This document shows positions 44,803-54,003 of a stretch of 64,000 nucleotides of DNA, in pieces. The stretch lies in NCBI RefSeq assembly GCF_021278965.1, contig NZ_CP065589.1, positions 997,001 to 1,061,000 of the forward strand, read 5' to 3'. A program made the position numbers and the translations under genes. The stretch comes from Chryseobacterium capnotolerans. Lineage in GTDB: Bacteria; Bacteroidota; Bacteroidia; Flavobacteriales; Weeksellaceae. Numbering within the stretch: the stretch's first letter is position 1; each line of letters opens with the position of its first letter. The notes beneath the pieces were generated by a model. The model did not search any database and had not been told where the DNA came from. It worked only from the letters and a program-made list of their open reading frames with translations.

Positions 44803-45798
44803 AATTTTAATTATAACACATACTGCCGATAATTTTTCCATTGAAAAGGTAACAAAATATATTGAAGAAAACCATTGCGAAGTCATTCGCTTTGATGTTG
44901 ACCTATATCCTTTACAAAATAAATTGTCCACTGTTTTTCAGGATGGAGAATGGATGACTGTGCTTGAAACAGCTGAAAAAAATACCGATTGGATGATATT
45001 TCAGCAGTCTGGTACCGCCGGGCTTATAATATCGGTAAAGGATTAAAAGACGAAATGGAGGCAAAGTTCTATAGTGCAGCTATGGGAGAAATTCGTAATA
45101 CCTTATTTGGATTCTTTGAATCTATTGATGTTTACTCATTAGGAAAGCCAAGTGTTTATAGAAGGTTGGATAGTAAGGAAGAACAATTGAAAATTGCACA
45201 AAAAATCGGACTTACCATTCCGGAAACCTGTCTGACTAATAATCCTGAAGAAGCAAAACAATTTATTCTCAAACATCAGGACGTGGTTGCCAAGATGCAA
45301 ACAGGATTTGCGATCTATGAAGATGGAGTAGAAAATGTGGTGTTTACCAATGTGGTGAGTGAAGATAAACTGGAAGAGCTTGATTCGTTACTGTATTGTC
45401 CAATGCAGTTTCAGAAGATGATTCAAAAGAAAAAAGAGCTGCGGGTAACCATTGTGGGAAGAGATATCTATGCTTTTGAAGTGGATTCTCAACAGTTTGA
45501 AGATGCTAAAGTAGATTGGAGGAAAGACGGGGTTAATCTGCTAGATAAATGGAGCCAGACAGAATTACCAGCAGATGTTAAAGAAAAGCTTCTGGAGCTT
45601 CTTGATGTTTACAACGTTGATTATGGAGCTATAGATATTATCGTTTCTCCTGAAGATGAATATTATTTTATAGAAATCAATGCTGCCGGAGAATTCTTCT
45701 GGCTGGATAATCTTACGGAAGGAAATCTTATCTCTAAGAGTATTGCGGATGTGCTTTGTGACAAAGTGCCGAGAAGAGATAATATTGTAATGGTATAA
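44795..45798 (+). pseudogene. MdnC/MvdD-like ATP-grasp ligase, split by a one-base shift in an A7 run
   Basis: ATG 44795 (MNKILIITHTADNFSIEKV) runs to the A7 tract 44976-44982 and then into an unnatural end at 45046. Adding one A gives TAEKKYRLDDISAVWYRRAY, and the frame continues to 45798, about 334 residues in all. The second part has AKMQTGFAIYEDG, ELRVTIVGRDIYAFEVD and FIEINAAGEFFWLD, the form of lactone-forming MdnC-type ligases. It should form Thr/Ser esters. If the shift is real this step is lost; if a sequencing error it is intact. Confidence 0.85.
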
Positions 45799-46128
45799 AT
45801 GATTATTTTTTTTATATAGTGGTCCTGGAAGCTTTTTAGCTTTCAGGGCTTTTTTTACCACCCTGTCAAAAAACTTAAATGTTCAAAAAACTTTTGTGCC
45901 TTTGACTTTGTGGAATCTTCGATTTGTGGTTAAAATAAAATTATTCTGTATTTAAAATTCATATTTTCTGATTTTCAGAATGATAATATTGGTTAAATAA
46001 AGTTGAATTTTGCTTTAAAAATCGCAAATTTGCAAAAGCAGTTTTTGGGGTAACTTTTGAAGGAATCTGAAGAATTGCCGGATAGAAAATATTGTCATAT
46101 TTTAGTCAGCAATCAAGTAACATAATTA
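45799..46128. other. 330-base intergenic region after the graspetide cluster
   Basis: Holds the terminator at 45824-45857. The rest is AT-rich with phrase-like text (TTTGTGCCTTTGACTTTGTGG near 45892) but no gene, transporter or peptidase for the graspetide. Confidence 0.6.
45824..45857 (+). terminator. Terminator of the graspetide operon
   Basis: Stem CCTGGAAGCT/AGCTTTCAGG (one G-T) around TTTT, then GC and T7. Lies 26 bases after the second ligase gene. Confidence 0.88.
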
Positions 46129-47142
46129 ATGGTTTTTGTAACGGGCGCAACCGGGATTCTGGGAAGAATAATCGTGCTGGAACTTCTTAAAAGAGGTAAA
46201 AATGTACGTGCTTCCAAGAGACCGGGCAGCAATTTAAACGAAGTAAGGCATTCATACGGCTTTTATACAGAGAATCCTGATGATTTTTTCAATAAGATCG
46301 AATGGGTAAATGTGGATTTTGATGATATTGATTCTTTGAAAGATGCATTAAATGGAGTAGATGAGGTGTATCATTGTGCTGCAAAAGTAAGTTTTCATCC
46401 CAAAGATGAAAAAGAGATGTACCAAACTAATATTAAAGGTACTGAAAACTTATTGTATGCCTGTGAAGGATCAGATGTTAAAAAGTTCCTGCATGTAAGC
46501 TCTGTAGCTGTTTTAGATAATTATAATGAAAAGGGAGAGCTGGATGAAGGTTCTGACTTTAATCCGAAATTGGAGCACTCAGCCTATGCTATTTCCAAAC
46601 ATCTATCTGAAATGGAAGCCTGGAGAGCTTCTGCTGAGGGAATGAATGTTGTCATCATCAACCCCGGAATGATCGTGGGAAGTGGCAACTGGACGCAAAG
46701 CAGTGGTGAGCTTTTTTCAACTTTTGAAGATAATAGCTTTACTTTTGCAGGCGGATCCGCTTATGTAGATGTAAGAGATGTTGCTAAAACTGCCATAGAG
46801 CTCATGGAAAACAATATTTTTGGAGAACGCTTTATCATCGTTTCCGAAAATAACAGATATGCCGATCTGGCCAAACAGATCAGAACCCGATTAGGGCTTA
46901 AAGAGGCCAGAATTCTTTCAAGATCAATATTGAACATAGGGAAATGGGCTAATATCCTTTTCGGGTGGTTAATTCCCAAGCTGAAAATGGCTACAGAATC
47001 CAATATTGAAGCGATCTCTTCATTCAACACCATTTCCAATCACAAAGTCACGGAGAAGCTGAATTATCGGTTTATTCCCATCCAAGAAAGTATCGACTTT
47101 CACCTGAACAATTATATTAACGACAAAAAGCTGAAGAAATGA
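46129..47142 (+). CDS. NAD-dependent epimerase/dehydratase (extended SDR)
   Basis: A 337-residue extended SDR. The N-terminal NAD-binding GxxGxxG is VTGATGILGR; the catalytic site is YAISKHLSE (YxxxK) with an upstream Ser in HVSSVAVL. The NPGMIVGSGNW segment is usual for reductases acting on dihydroflavonol, steroid or acyl substrates. Substrate unknown. It ends in ATGA overlap with the acyl-CoA ligase gene, so the two are translated together, suggesting acyl or lipid metabolism. Confidence 0.85.
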   Translation: MVFVTGATGILGRIIVLELLKRGKNVRASKRPGSNLNEVRHSYGFYTENPDDFFNKIEWVNVDFDDIDSLKDALNGVDEVYHCAAKVSFHPKDEKEMYQTNIKGTENLLYACEGSDVKKFLHVSSVAVLDNYNEKGELDEGSDFNPKLEHSAYAISKHLSEMEAWRASAEGMNVVIINPGMIVGSGNWTQSSGELFSTFEDNSFTFAGGSAYVDVRDVAKTAIELMENNIFGERFIIVSENNRYADLAKQIRTRLGLKEARILSRSILNIGKWANILFGWLIPKLKMATESNIEAISSFNTISNHKVTEKLNYRFIPIQESIDFHLNNYINDKKLKK

Positions 47143-48904
47143 ATCTTGCAGAGGCAATAATCCTTAAAAATGTAGAAAAACATCCTATAAAAGCGGCAAT
47201 CGGCTTTAAAAAGAAAGAAGCCTGGAAAGAGCTGAGCTGGAAAAAATTCAGTGAAATTATTTTTAAAATGGCCAATGCTTTAAAAGAAGCAGGAGTTCAG
47301 GAAAACGATAAAGTGGCTATTTATTCAGATAATTCATCTGAATGGATGATTATGGACCTGGCTGCAATGGCCATTGGAGCAATTACCGTTCCTATTTACT
47401 CTACCAATAATGCGGAGCAGGCAGAATATATCATTAAAGATTCAGAAGCTAAGGTGATCCTGGTAGGAAATCAAATGCAATATGATGCCTGCCTGGAAAT
47501 TTTACATCATGAAGATAACCATCTTGAAACCATCATAATTTCTAAAAAAGCAGTGTGGATCAAGAAAGAATTCAACAGTTTTTATCTTGAAGATTTTATT
47601 GCAAAAGCTCCCTCAGAATTGGAGATTTGTAAGAAGGAAAATGAAGATACAGCAACGTTGATCTATACTTCCGGAACTACAGGAACCCCTAAAGGTGTGA
47701 TGCTTACCCATGGGAATTTTATCAAAGCTTTTGATTCTCACTTTGAATTTTTTAAATTTAAAAACTTTGAAGAAGAACTTTCACTGGCATTTTTACCATT
47801 AAGCCATGTGTTTGAAAGAAGCTGGAGCTTGTTATGTCTTTATGGCGGCGCGAGAGTCTATTTCCTTGAAGATCCGAAAAATGTAGCCAAAGCTTTAGAA
47901 GAAGTAAAACCTACTGCGATGTGTGCAGTACCGAGATTCTTCCAGAAAGTATATGCCGGTGTGCTGGAAAAGGCAGAAGAAGGCTCTTCATTGAAGAAAA
48001 AGATCTTTGACTGGGCTTTAAAAACCGGATGGGAAACTGCAGAACTAAAAAGAAATGAAAGACCGGTTCCTTTTGGATTAAAATTAAAAGAATCCGTGGC
48101 AGATATGCTGGTCTTCAGTAAGATCAAAAATAAAATGGGGGAAGATTGTGGTTCTTACCTTGTGGAGGAGCCTCATTATCACCTGAAGTAACCCGATTCT
48201 TTGAATCAGTGGGCATCCATGTTACTGTGGGATATGGTTTAACAGAAACTACAGCTACTTTAACGCTTTTCCCTTTAACTCATTTTGAACATGCTACGAG
48301 TGGAAAACCATTGCCGGGAGTAGAAATCCGTATCGGGGAAAGTGATGAGATTCAGGCCAGAGGAAACGGAATCATGAAAGGGTACTATAACAGACCCGAA
48401 GAAACTGAAAAAGTATTTACAGAAGACGGTTGGTTTAAAACCGGTGATGCAGGTAAAATTGATGATAAAGGTAACCTGATTATTACAGACAGACTCAAGG
48501 ATCTGATGAAAACTTCTAACGGAAAATATATTGCTCCACAGCAGATTGAAAACCTTCTGACCAATAATAATTTTATCCAGCAGATTATGCTGGTAGCAGA
48601 AGGAAGACAGTTTGTATCAGCTTTAATCGTTCCGAATTTTGAGTTTTTACAGGATTATATTAAGAAAAATAATATCCCTTTCACCAATTGGGAAGAAGCC
48701 GTAAAAAATGATAAGATCATCAGTCTTTATAAAGAGAAGATTAAAGAACTGCAAACTCATCTTGCTGATTATGAAAAGGTGAAGAAATTCACGCTGATGC
48801 CAGCAGAATTTGATATCAATACAGGAGAAATTACTCCAACATTGAAAGTAAAAAGAAATGTGGTTCTTAAAAAATATGCGGATATTATAGAGAAAATGTA
48901 TTAA
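47139..48904 (+). pseudogene. Long-chain acyl-CoA synthetase, frameshifted in a G5 run
   Basis: The first frame (47139-48191) has the AMP-binding motif YTSGTTGTPKGVMLTHGN and reads NKMGEDCGSY at the end. Adding one G to G5 (48137-48141) gives NKMGGRLWFLPCGGASLSPE and joins the frame ending at 48904, with YGLTETTATLTL (A4-A5), WFKTGDAG and the C-terminal VKRNVVLKKY. About 588 residues in all, the full length for this family. It activates long-chain fatty acids to acyl-CoA using ATP. All motifs of both halves are intact, supporting a single gene. Confidence 0.87.
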
Positions 48905-48971
48905 TCTATTTATAAGTCACAAAAAAACGCAAAAGTTTTAAACACTTAAGTTCCATCACTTAAATTAAACT

Positions 48972-50027
48972 ATGACAACACAATTTATAGGAAAAGAAAA
49001 TTTTAGCATTCATACATACACCGTTTCAGAGAGCTGCCCTTCTAATATTGCCCTGATTAAATATTGGGGAAAATATGAGAATCAGATTCCGGCCAATCCA
49101 AGTATTAGTTATACATTAAATCATTGTAAAACTAATACAACTATGGAGTTTTTAGCAGATGAACCTTTCTCTGTACAAACATTTTTGGCGGGAAATGAAG
49201 AAGTGAAGTTTGCTGAAAAAATTGAAAAATACTTCAAAAATATTGAGCAGTATTTACCTTGGATTTTAAAGGGGAAATACATTATCAGAACAGAAAATAC
49301 ATTTCCACACAGTTCAGGGATTGCAAGTTCTGCATCGGGATTCGGAGCTATTGCTAAATGTCTGATGGCATTGGATGAAATATTTACAGGGAAAACCTCT
49401 GAACAAGAATCTTTGAGAAAAGCATCATTTTTATCCAGATTAGGAAGCGGTAGTGCATGCAGAAGTTTATACAACGGATTAATTGTTTGGGGAGAAACAG
49501 AAGAAGTAGAAGGAAGCTCTGATCTATTTGCTGTTCCTTATCCTGAAACGGAAATTCATGAAGTATTTAAGAGCTTCAATGATTGGGTATTATTGATTCA
49601 TGAAGGACAGAAAAGCGTTTCTTCAACAGTTGGGCACGGTCTGATGAATACCAATCCATATGCAGAGAGAAGATTCCAGGAAGCAAGAGAAAACTTCGTT
49701 CCGATGAAGGAAATTCTGAAAAGCGGAGATATGGAACGCTTTATCAAATTGGTAGAACATGAAGCCCTTACTCTTCACGCCATGATGATGATGAGTGATC
49801 CGGCTTTTATCCTGATGAAAACAGGAACGTTAGAAGTAATCAATAAAATCTGGGATTTTAGAAGAGATACTGGCCTGCCATTATTCTTTACTTTGGATGC
49901 AGGTGCCAACGTACACCTTTTATTCCCGGCTGATGCTTCAGAAGAGCAGATCAAAACATTTATAGAAGCTGAATTACTACAGCACACTCAAAAGAATGGG
50001 GTAGTGAAGGATGTAATGAAGTTTTAA
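48972..50027 (+). CDS. mvaD: Diphosphomevalonate decarboxylase
   Basis: A 351-residue GHMP kinase-family protein: CPSNIALIKYWGK (N-terminal signature), PHSSGIASSASGFGA (GHMP phosphate loop) and RLGSGSACRSLYNG. It decarboxylates mevalonate diphosphate to isopentenyl diphosphate with ATP. This places isoprenoid synthesis on the mevalonate pathway, usual in Flavobacteriia. Ends just before a bidirectional hairpin. Confidence 0.93.
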   Translation: MTTQFIGKENFSIHTYTVSESCPSNIALIKYWGKYENQIPANPSISYTLNHCKTNTTMEFLADEPFSVQTFLAGNEEVKFAEKIEKYFKNIEQYLPWILKGKYIIRTENTFPHSSGIASSASGFGAIAKCLMALDEIFTGKTSEQESLRKASFLSRLGSGSACRSLYNGLIVWGETEEVEGSSDLFAVPYPETEIHEVFKSFNDWVLLIHEGQKSVSSTVGHGLMNTNPYAERRFQEARENFVPMKEILKSGDMERFIKLVEHEALTLHAMMMMSDPAFILMKTGTLEVINKIWDFRRDTGLPLFFTLDAGANVHLLFPADASEEQIKTFIEAELLQHTQKNGVVKDVMKF

Positions 50028-50044
50028 AAACAAAAATAATATTC

Positions 50045-50070
50045 AATAGGTGGGCTTTAGCTCACCTATT
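50045..50070. terminator. Bidirectional terminator between mvaD and the EEP gene
   Basis: 11-bp stem AATAGGTGGGC/GCTCACCTATT (one G-T) with loop TTTA, followed by TTTATT. The loop region carries GGGCTTTAGC, relating it to the dispersed GGCTTTAGCC motif. Confidence 0.8.
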
Positions 50071-50073
50071 TTA

Positions 50074-51156
50074 TTAATCTTCAGTAACTACAGCATCGCG
50101 GTCGCCGTCTTCCTGCTTTCCTTCCTTTATCATTTTTTCCGCTTCAGCTTTTTCTTCAGAATTGGCTGTTTCTACCAGTTCCTCTTGTTCATCATTGTGA
50201 TGGTCTATGAAAAATTCACAGTATACCGGCAAGTGATCTGATCCGAAATTTTCCAAGGTCTTCAACTGTTTGATGAAAATATCCTCACTGTGAAACATGA
50301 GGTCAATAGGGAATCTTAAAAGACGGTATCGGGCATGAAACGTGGAAACAAAAGAATATCCTATTCTCGGATCAATCAGATGACTTATTTTTCTGAAAAG
50401 CACCGATGACCTTGACCATGCAACATTATTGAAATCTCCAACGACAATAACCGGTTTTTTGATATCTTTTACCCGTTTGGCTGTACTTAGAAGATCCCCG
50501 TCTCTTTCCTTGGAAGTTTCCTCTTCTGTTGGGCTTGGCGGCGGTGGGTGAACGCCAAAGAAGACAAAAGGAAAACCGTCAGTTGCTTCCATATGTATCT
50601 CTATACTCGGAATATCATCTGCTACAAAATAATGAGTTTTGGCTTCCTTAATTTCAATCTTTGAATAGAAGTGCATTCCATAAGTGTTTTCAAGAGTTAC
50701 TTTGTGCTGGTAGGGATATTTTTTTTCCAGGCTTCTCATTGCTTTTTCCCAATCGCTATTGCTTTCCATAGTCATGAAAAAATCAGGCTCATATTTTTCA
50801 ATAAGGTTAGAAAATCTTTCATATTCCTTATTGAACTGATATACATTGGCTGAAACAAAATGGAGTTTTTCGGAGGATTTATGACGGCGTTTATATTTTT
50901 TTACACGATAAAAGCGGGTATATTTAATGAGGGTTTGGCTGTGATAAGCAAATAAAACAAGCAGAAACCCTTGGTAATACCATAAATATTCTTTAGAATC
51001 AATTATAAATCCTAATAGAAAAGTAAAAAATATAAGGTAAGTGACCTGTATTTTGGCAAATTCGGGAACCCGGAATATCCAGTGAGAATGCTGAATCATG
51101 GGGAGTAGAGTTAAGACCAATAAAAGTATGGTCAGAATCATATAAATAATCCACAT
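50074..51156 (-). CDS. Endonuclease/exonuclease/phosphatase family membrane protein
   Basis: A 360-residue protein. N-terminal helices (about residues 1-20, 35-50, 60-80) are followed by an EEP domain: MESNSDWEK, FGVHPPPPSP, VGDFNNVAWS and FGSDHLPVYCEF, with Asp/His catalytic residues. C-terminal tail rich in Glu and Lys. It may hydrolyse a phosphodiester such as a lipid head-group at the membrane. Opposite to mvaD and separated by the bidirectional terminator. Confidence 0.85.
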   Translation of the reverse strand: MWIIYMILTILLLVLTLLPMIQHSHWIFRVPEFAKIQVTYLIFFTFLLGFIIDSKEYLWYYQGFLLVLFAYHSQTLIKYTRFYRVKKYKRRHKSSEKLHFVSANVYQFNKEYERFSNLIEKYEPDFFMTMESNSDWEKAMRSLEKKYPYQHKVTLENTYGMHFYSKIEIKEAKTHYFVADDIPSIEIHMEATDGFPFVFFGVHPPPPSPTEEETSKERDGDLLSTAKRVKDIKKPVIVVGDFNNVAWSRSSVLFRKISHLIDPRIGYSFVSTFHARYRLLRFPIDLMFHSEDIFIKQLKTLENFGSDHLPVYCEFFIDHHNDEQEELVETANSEEKAEAEKMIKEGKQEDGDRDAVVTED

Positions 51157-51272
51157 ATAAAAAATCTTTGGCTGAAATAATTTTGTTACAATTTAAGAAA
51201 AAATGGATTTTAAAATCTCATTATCAATTTAAATTTTATTTTACCTATTTTAGTTATTTAAACCTGTTCCTT

Positions 51273-51713
51273 ATGAATAAAATAACAGTAATTCTTTTGG
51301 TACTCAGCAGCTTCTGTTTCGGACAACAGAATAGGGAAATTGAGAAACCTATCCGCAACCTGTTTCTTGGCATGAAAAATGCTGATCCTGAGCTTGTAAA
51401 AACCGCTTTTGCTGAAAATGCAATTCTGCAGACCATTACAAAGGATGGAACTGTAAAAAGTGATAATATACAGGATTTTATTGCTTCTGTTTCGAAGTTT
51501 ACAAAGGATGAGCTGGATGAAAGAATTCTGGTAGAAACAATTCATACAGATGGAAATCTGGCTAGTGTGTTTACTCCCTATAGCTTTTATCTGAAAGGAA
51601 GACTATCCCATTGCGGAGCCAATAGTTTTCAATTGGTAAAACAGAATAATGAATGGAAGATTCAGTATATTATTGATACCCGAAGAAAAGAAAACTGTAA
51701 GGAAATAAAATAA
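51273..51713 (+). CDS. Secreted NTF2-like protein
   Basis: About 146 residues from ATG 51273 (the frame opens 35 codons earlier in unlikely sequence). Signal peptide MNKITVILLVLSSFCFGQ, then a SnoaL/NTF2-like alpha/beta domain with KNADPELVKTAFAENAILQTI and a Trp-containing beta strand (NNEWKIQYIIDTR). Function unknown. The VOC gene follows 25 bases later, so they probably share a transcript. Confidence 0.75.
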   Translation: MNKITVILLVLSSFCFGQQNREIEKPIRNLFLGMKNADPELVKTAFAENAILQTITKDGTVKSDNIQDFIASVSKFTKDELDERILVETIHTDGNLASVFTPYSFYLKGRLSHCGANSFQLVKQNNEWKIQYIIDTRRKENCKEIK

Positions 51714-51738
51714 TAAAGATCTAATTATTTAATAAAAA

Positions 51739-52116
51739 ATGAAAATCCATCATATTGCCATCATTGGCTCAGACTACGAAGCATCAAAGAAGTTTTATAC
51801 AGAGATTTTAGGCTTACAGATTGTTCGTGAAGTGTATCGTGAAGAAAGACAGTCTTATAAACTGGATTTGGCCATTGGAGAGCATTATGTGATCGAGCTA
51901 TTCTCTTTTCCCGATCCTCCAGTAAGACCATCCCGTCCTGAAGCTTGTGGGTTAAGGCATCTTGCCTTTTCTGTAGAAAATGTAACCGAGAAAAGAAACG
52001 AGCTGATGGGAAAGGGGCTTAATTGCGAAGAGATCCGAATCGATGAATTTACAGGAAAAGAATTTTTCTTTACCCAGGACCCAGACCAGTTGCCTCTGGA
52101 GTTTTACGAAATGTAA
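51739..52116 (+). CDS. VOC family protein (glyoxalase-like)
   Basis: A 125-residue vicinal oxygen chelate protein. It opens KIHHIAIIGSDYEASKKFYTEILGL and has metal-binding His6 or His67 in LRHLAFSV and Glu in PLEFYEM at the end. Resembles the YaeR/SMU1112c-like small VOC proteins. Substrate unknown. Its stop abuts the stop of the DUF1634 gene on the other strand (no gap). Confidence 0.85.
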   Translation: MKIHHIAIIGSDYEASKKFYTEILGLQIVREVYREERQSYKLDLAIGEHYVIELFSFPDPPVRPSRPEACGLRHLAFSVENVTEKRNELMGKGLNCEEIRIDEFTGKEFFFTQDPDQLPLEFYEM

Positions 52117-52500
52117 TTAATGGGCATAACCTGCAAAGAAGCTTACCGCCATAATCGCTAAAACAACGGAAGAAATGAATACATAGATATAATCTTTTTC
52201 TTTTAAATAGCCTATTAAAGCAAAGATAATTCTCATTAGTGGAGTAAAGATCAGTAAAAGGATTCCCAATTGAATGATAGCCATTCCTTCTCCTTTGCAT
52301 AAAGATTCCCAAAAGTGGCTCCATACCTTCTCAGAAGAAGTCCCTACGACAAGACTGGTGTATTTTTTAGGCATTTCAAAACCTTCGGTAAACAGTTTGA
52401 TGAAGCCGATCAGTGAAGTAGCCACAGACAGAATTACACCCAGTCTAAGGAGGTTTCCTACGGAGCGGTTCAGATCTACATCTGTAAAATTCTTTTTCAT
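52117..52500 (-). CDS. DUF1634 domain membrane protein
   Basis: A 127-residue protein with helices near 17-38, 72-92 and 103-122 (LLRLGVILSVATSLIGFI first). DUF1634 genes nearly always follow TauE/SafE genes, as here: its ATG overlaps the TauE stop at 52500. Probably an accessory subunit of the anion exporter. Confidence 0.85.
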   Translation of the reverse strand: MKKNFTDVDLNRSVGNLLRLGVILSVATSLIGFIKLFTEGFEMPKKYTSLVVGTSSEKVWSHFWESLCKGEGMAIIQLGILLLIFTPLMRIIFALIGYLKEKDYIYVFISSVVLAIMAVSFFAGYAH

Positions 52501-53330
52501 TATCTGAAGCTTTTGTTGATACCGTTATACATCATATACACCGAAAGGATGGTAATCACAATGGCGAAAAATACTTTTAATTTTTTCGTTTTAGAAACCA
52601 TTAGGGTTTTGGAACCGATAAAACTTCCTATTACCACTCCAATCAGTACGGGAGCTGCAATTACAGGGATAATTTCCCCTCTTTGGAAGTAGATCAATGC
52701 ACTGGCTACAGCTGTTACCCCAATCATAAAATTACTGGTCGTTGTAGAAACTTTGAATGGCAGCTTCATCATATTATCCATTGCCAATACCTTCAATGCC
52801 CCAGATCCAATACCTAATAACCCGGACATAGCTCCTGCGAACATCATCATCAAAAATCCAGGCACTGTATTTCTTGCAGAATAGCTTTTCAGTATTCCTT
52901 TATCCGGAAAAGTTCCGTAAAGCTTAAGCTTCTCTTCAAGGCTTCCATGGATTAAAGGCTCCTGATGGTCAGGTTTTCCTTTTAAATTTAAAACAACGGT
53001 CAAAAGAAGAATACTTGCGAAAATAATTCCTATGGTATTCGGATTAAGCATTCCTGAAACCAAAGCTCCTACAATAGCTCCGGCAGTGGTGGCGATTTCG
53101 AGAAACATCCCAATTCTCATATTGGTAAAACCTTCTTTTACAAAAGCTACCGCAGCACCGGAAGAAGTTCCGATCACAGAAATAAGAGAAGCACCGATTG
53201 CATAATGCATTGGAACGCCGAATCCCAGCGTTAATAAAGGAATAATAATAACCCCTCCTCCAAGCCCTGTAAGTGAGCCTAAAAGGCCCGCAGAAATAGC
53301 GCCAAAGAAGAGTATGATGATTTCTGACAT
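52500..53330 (-). CDS. Sulfite exporter TauE/SafE family protein
   Basis: A 276-residue membrane protein with about eight helices. It has the family's LTGLGGGVIIIPLLTLGFGVP motif in the first half and the mirrored GLLGIGSGALKVLAMDNMM in the second, showing the internal duplication. These proteins export sulfite, organosulfonates or related anions. Overlaps the DUF1634 gene; divergent from the DUF1543 gene. Confidence 0.9.
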   Translation of the reverse strand: MSEIIILFFGAISAGLLGSLTGLGGGVIIIPLLTLGFGVPMHYAIGASLISVIGTSSGAAVAFVKEGFTNMRIGMFLEIATTAGAIVGALVSGMLNPNTIGIIFASILLLTVVLNLKGKPDHQEPLIHGSLEEKLKLYGTFPDKGILKSYSARNTVPGFLMMMFAGAMSGLLGIGSGALKVLAMDNMMKLPFKVSTTTSNFMIGVTAVASALIYFQRGEIIPVIAAPVLIGVVIGSFIGSKTLMVSKTKKLKVFFAIVITILSVYMMYNGINKSFR

Positions 53331-53381
53331 ACTACAATTAATGTTACAAATATAAAATTATTGTAGTAGTCTGCCAAACAT

Positions 53382-53410
53382 TTGAAAAAGATAAATTTAA
53401 CGTATTTTTG
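53382..53410 (+). promoter_or_regulatory. Promoter of the DUF1543 gene
   Basis: TTG (53382-53384), 18 bases, TATTTTTG (53403-53410), then 5 bases to ATG 53416: a leaderless arrangement. Confidence 0.65.
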
Positions 53411-53415
53411 TATGC

Positions 53416-53979
53416 ATGAAAAGTGAAATGAAATTATTTTATGTGATCCTTGGTGCAACCCCTAAAGGAAGAAACATAGAGCAGCATGACGTTTTTTTTG
53501 GGATTGCTGAAAGTCTGAAGGACTTGGTTCCGGATATGAAAGCCTTCTGGAAAGAAGCGGAAGGAAAGATCCACTTAGATTGTCATCAGGAAGTAAGGTT
53601 TGCTAATGGTTACGAAGTGAAGATCGTTGAAAAAGGTGAAAACACCTCAGAAGATCAGTTGTTCTTCCTTAATTTAGGAGGATATAAGCCCGGTTTTTTT
53701 GAAGAATTTCATGAGCAGCATCTGATGGTAGGGCAATCGATGGGAGAGATCGTGAAGAGAGCTAAAGCAACAGAATTTTATAAAACTATGGGATTTGAAG
53801 GAGCTGTAAGCCATATTGATGATAAACATGGAGTGGATATTGATGATATTTTTAATGTGAATGATATTCTTCCGGAAGCTATGAAAGAAAAATATTCTAT
53901 TGTTCTTACAAAATCGGATGCTGAAAATCAGGAAAATCCAATGGGACTGGGGTATTTAAAAATTGATAAAATTCAATAA
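53416..53979 (+). CDS. DUF1543 domain protein
   Basis: A 187-residue cytoplasmic protein without signal peptide or membrane helix. It contains two similar halves, KLFYVILGATPKGRNIEQHDVFFG and QLFFLNLGGYKPGFFEEFHEQHLMVG, a recognisable DUF1543 duplication. Function unknown. It is 24 bases upstream of purK and shares the strand, so may be co-transcribed with it. Confidence 0.85.
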   Translation: MKSEMKLFYVILGATPKGRNIEQHDVFFGIAESLKDLVPDMKAFWKEAEGKIHLDCHQEVRFANGYEVKIVEKGENTSEDQLFFLNLGGYKPGFFEEFHEQHLMVGQSMGEIVKRAKATEFYKTMGFEGAVSHIDDKHGVDIDDIFNVNDILPEAMKEKYSIVLTKSDAENQENPMGLGYLKIDKIQ

Positions 53980-54003
53980 GCGTAAATCTAATAAAAATAA
54001 AAA

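Noticed and set aside
45799..46128. Missing graspetide transporter or protease hidden in the gap
   Set aside because: No frame of more than a few dozen codons and no ABC or peptidase motif in either strand.
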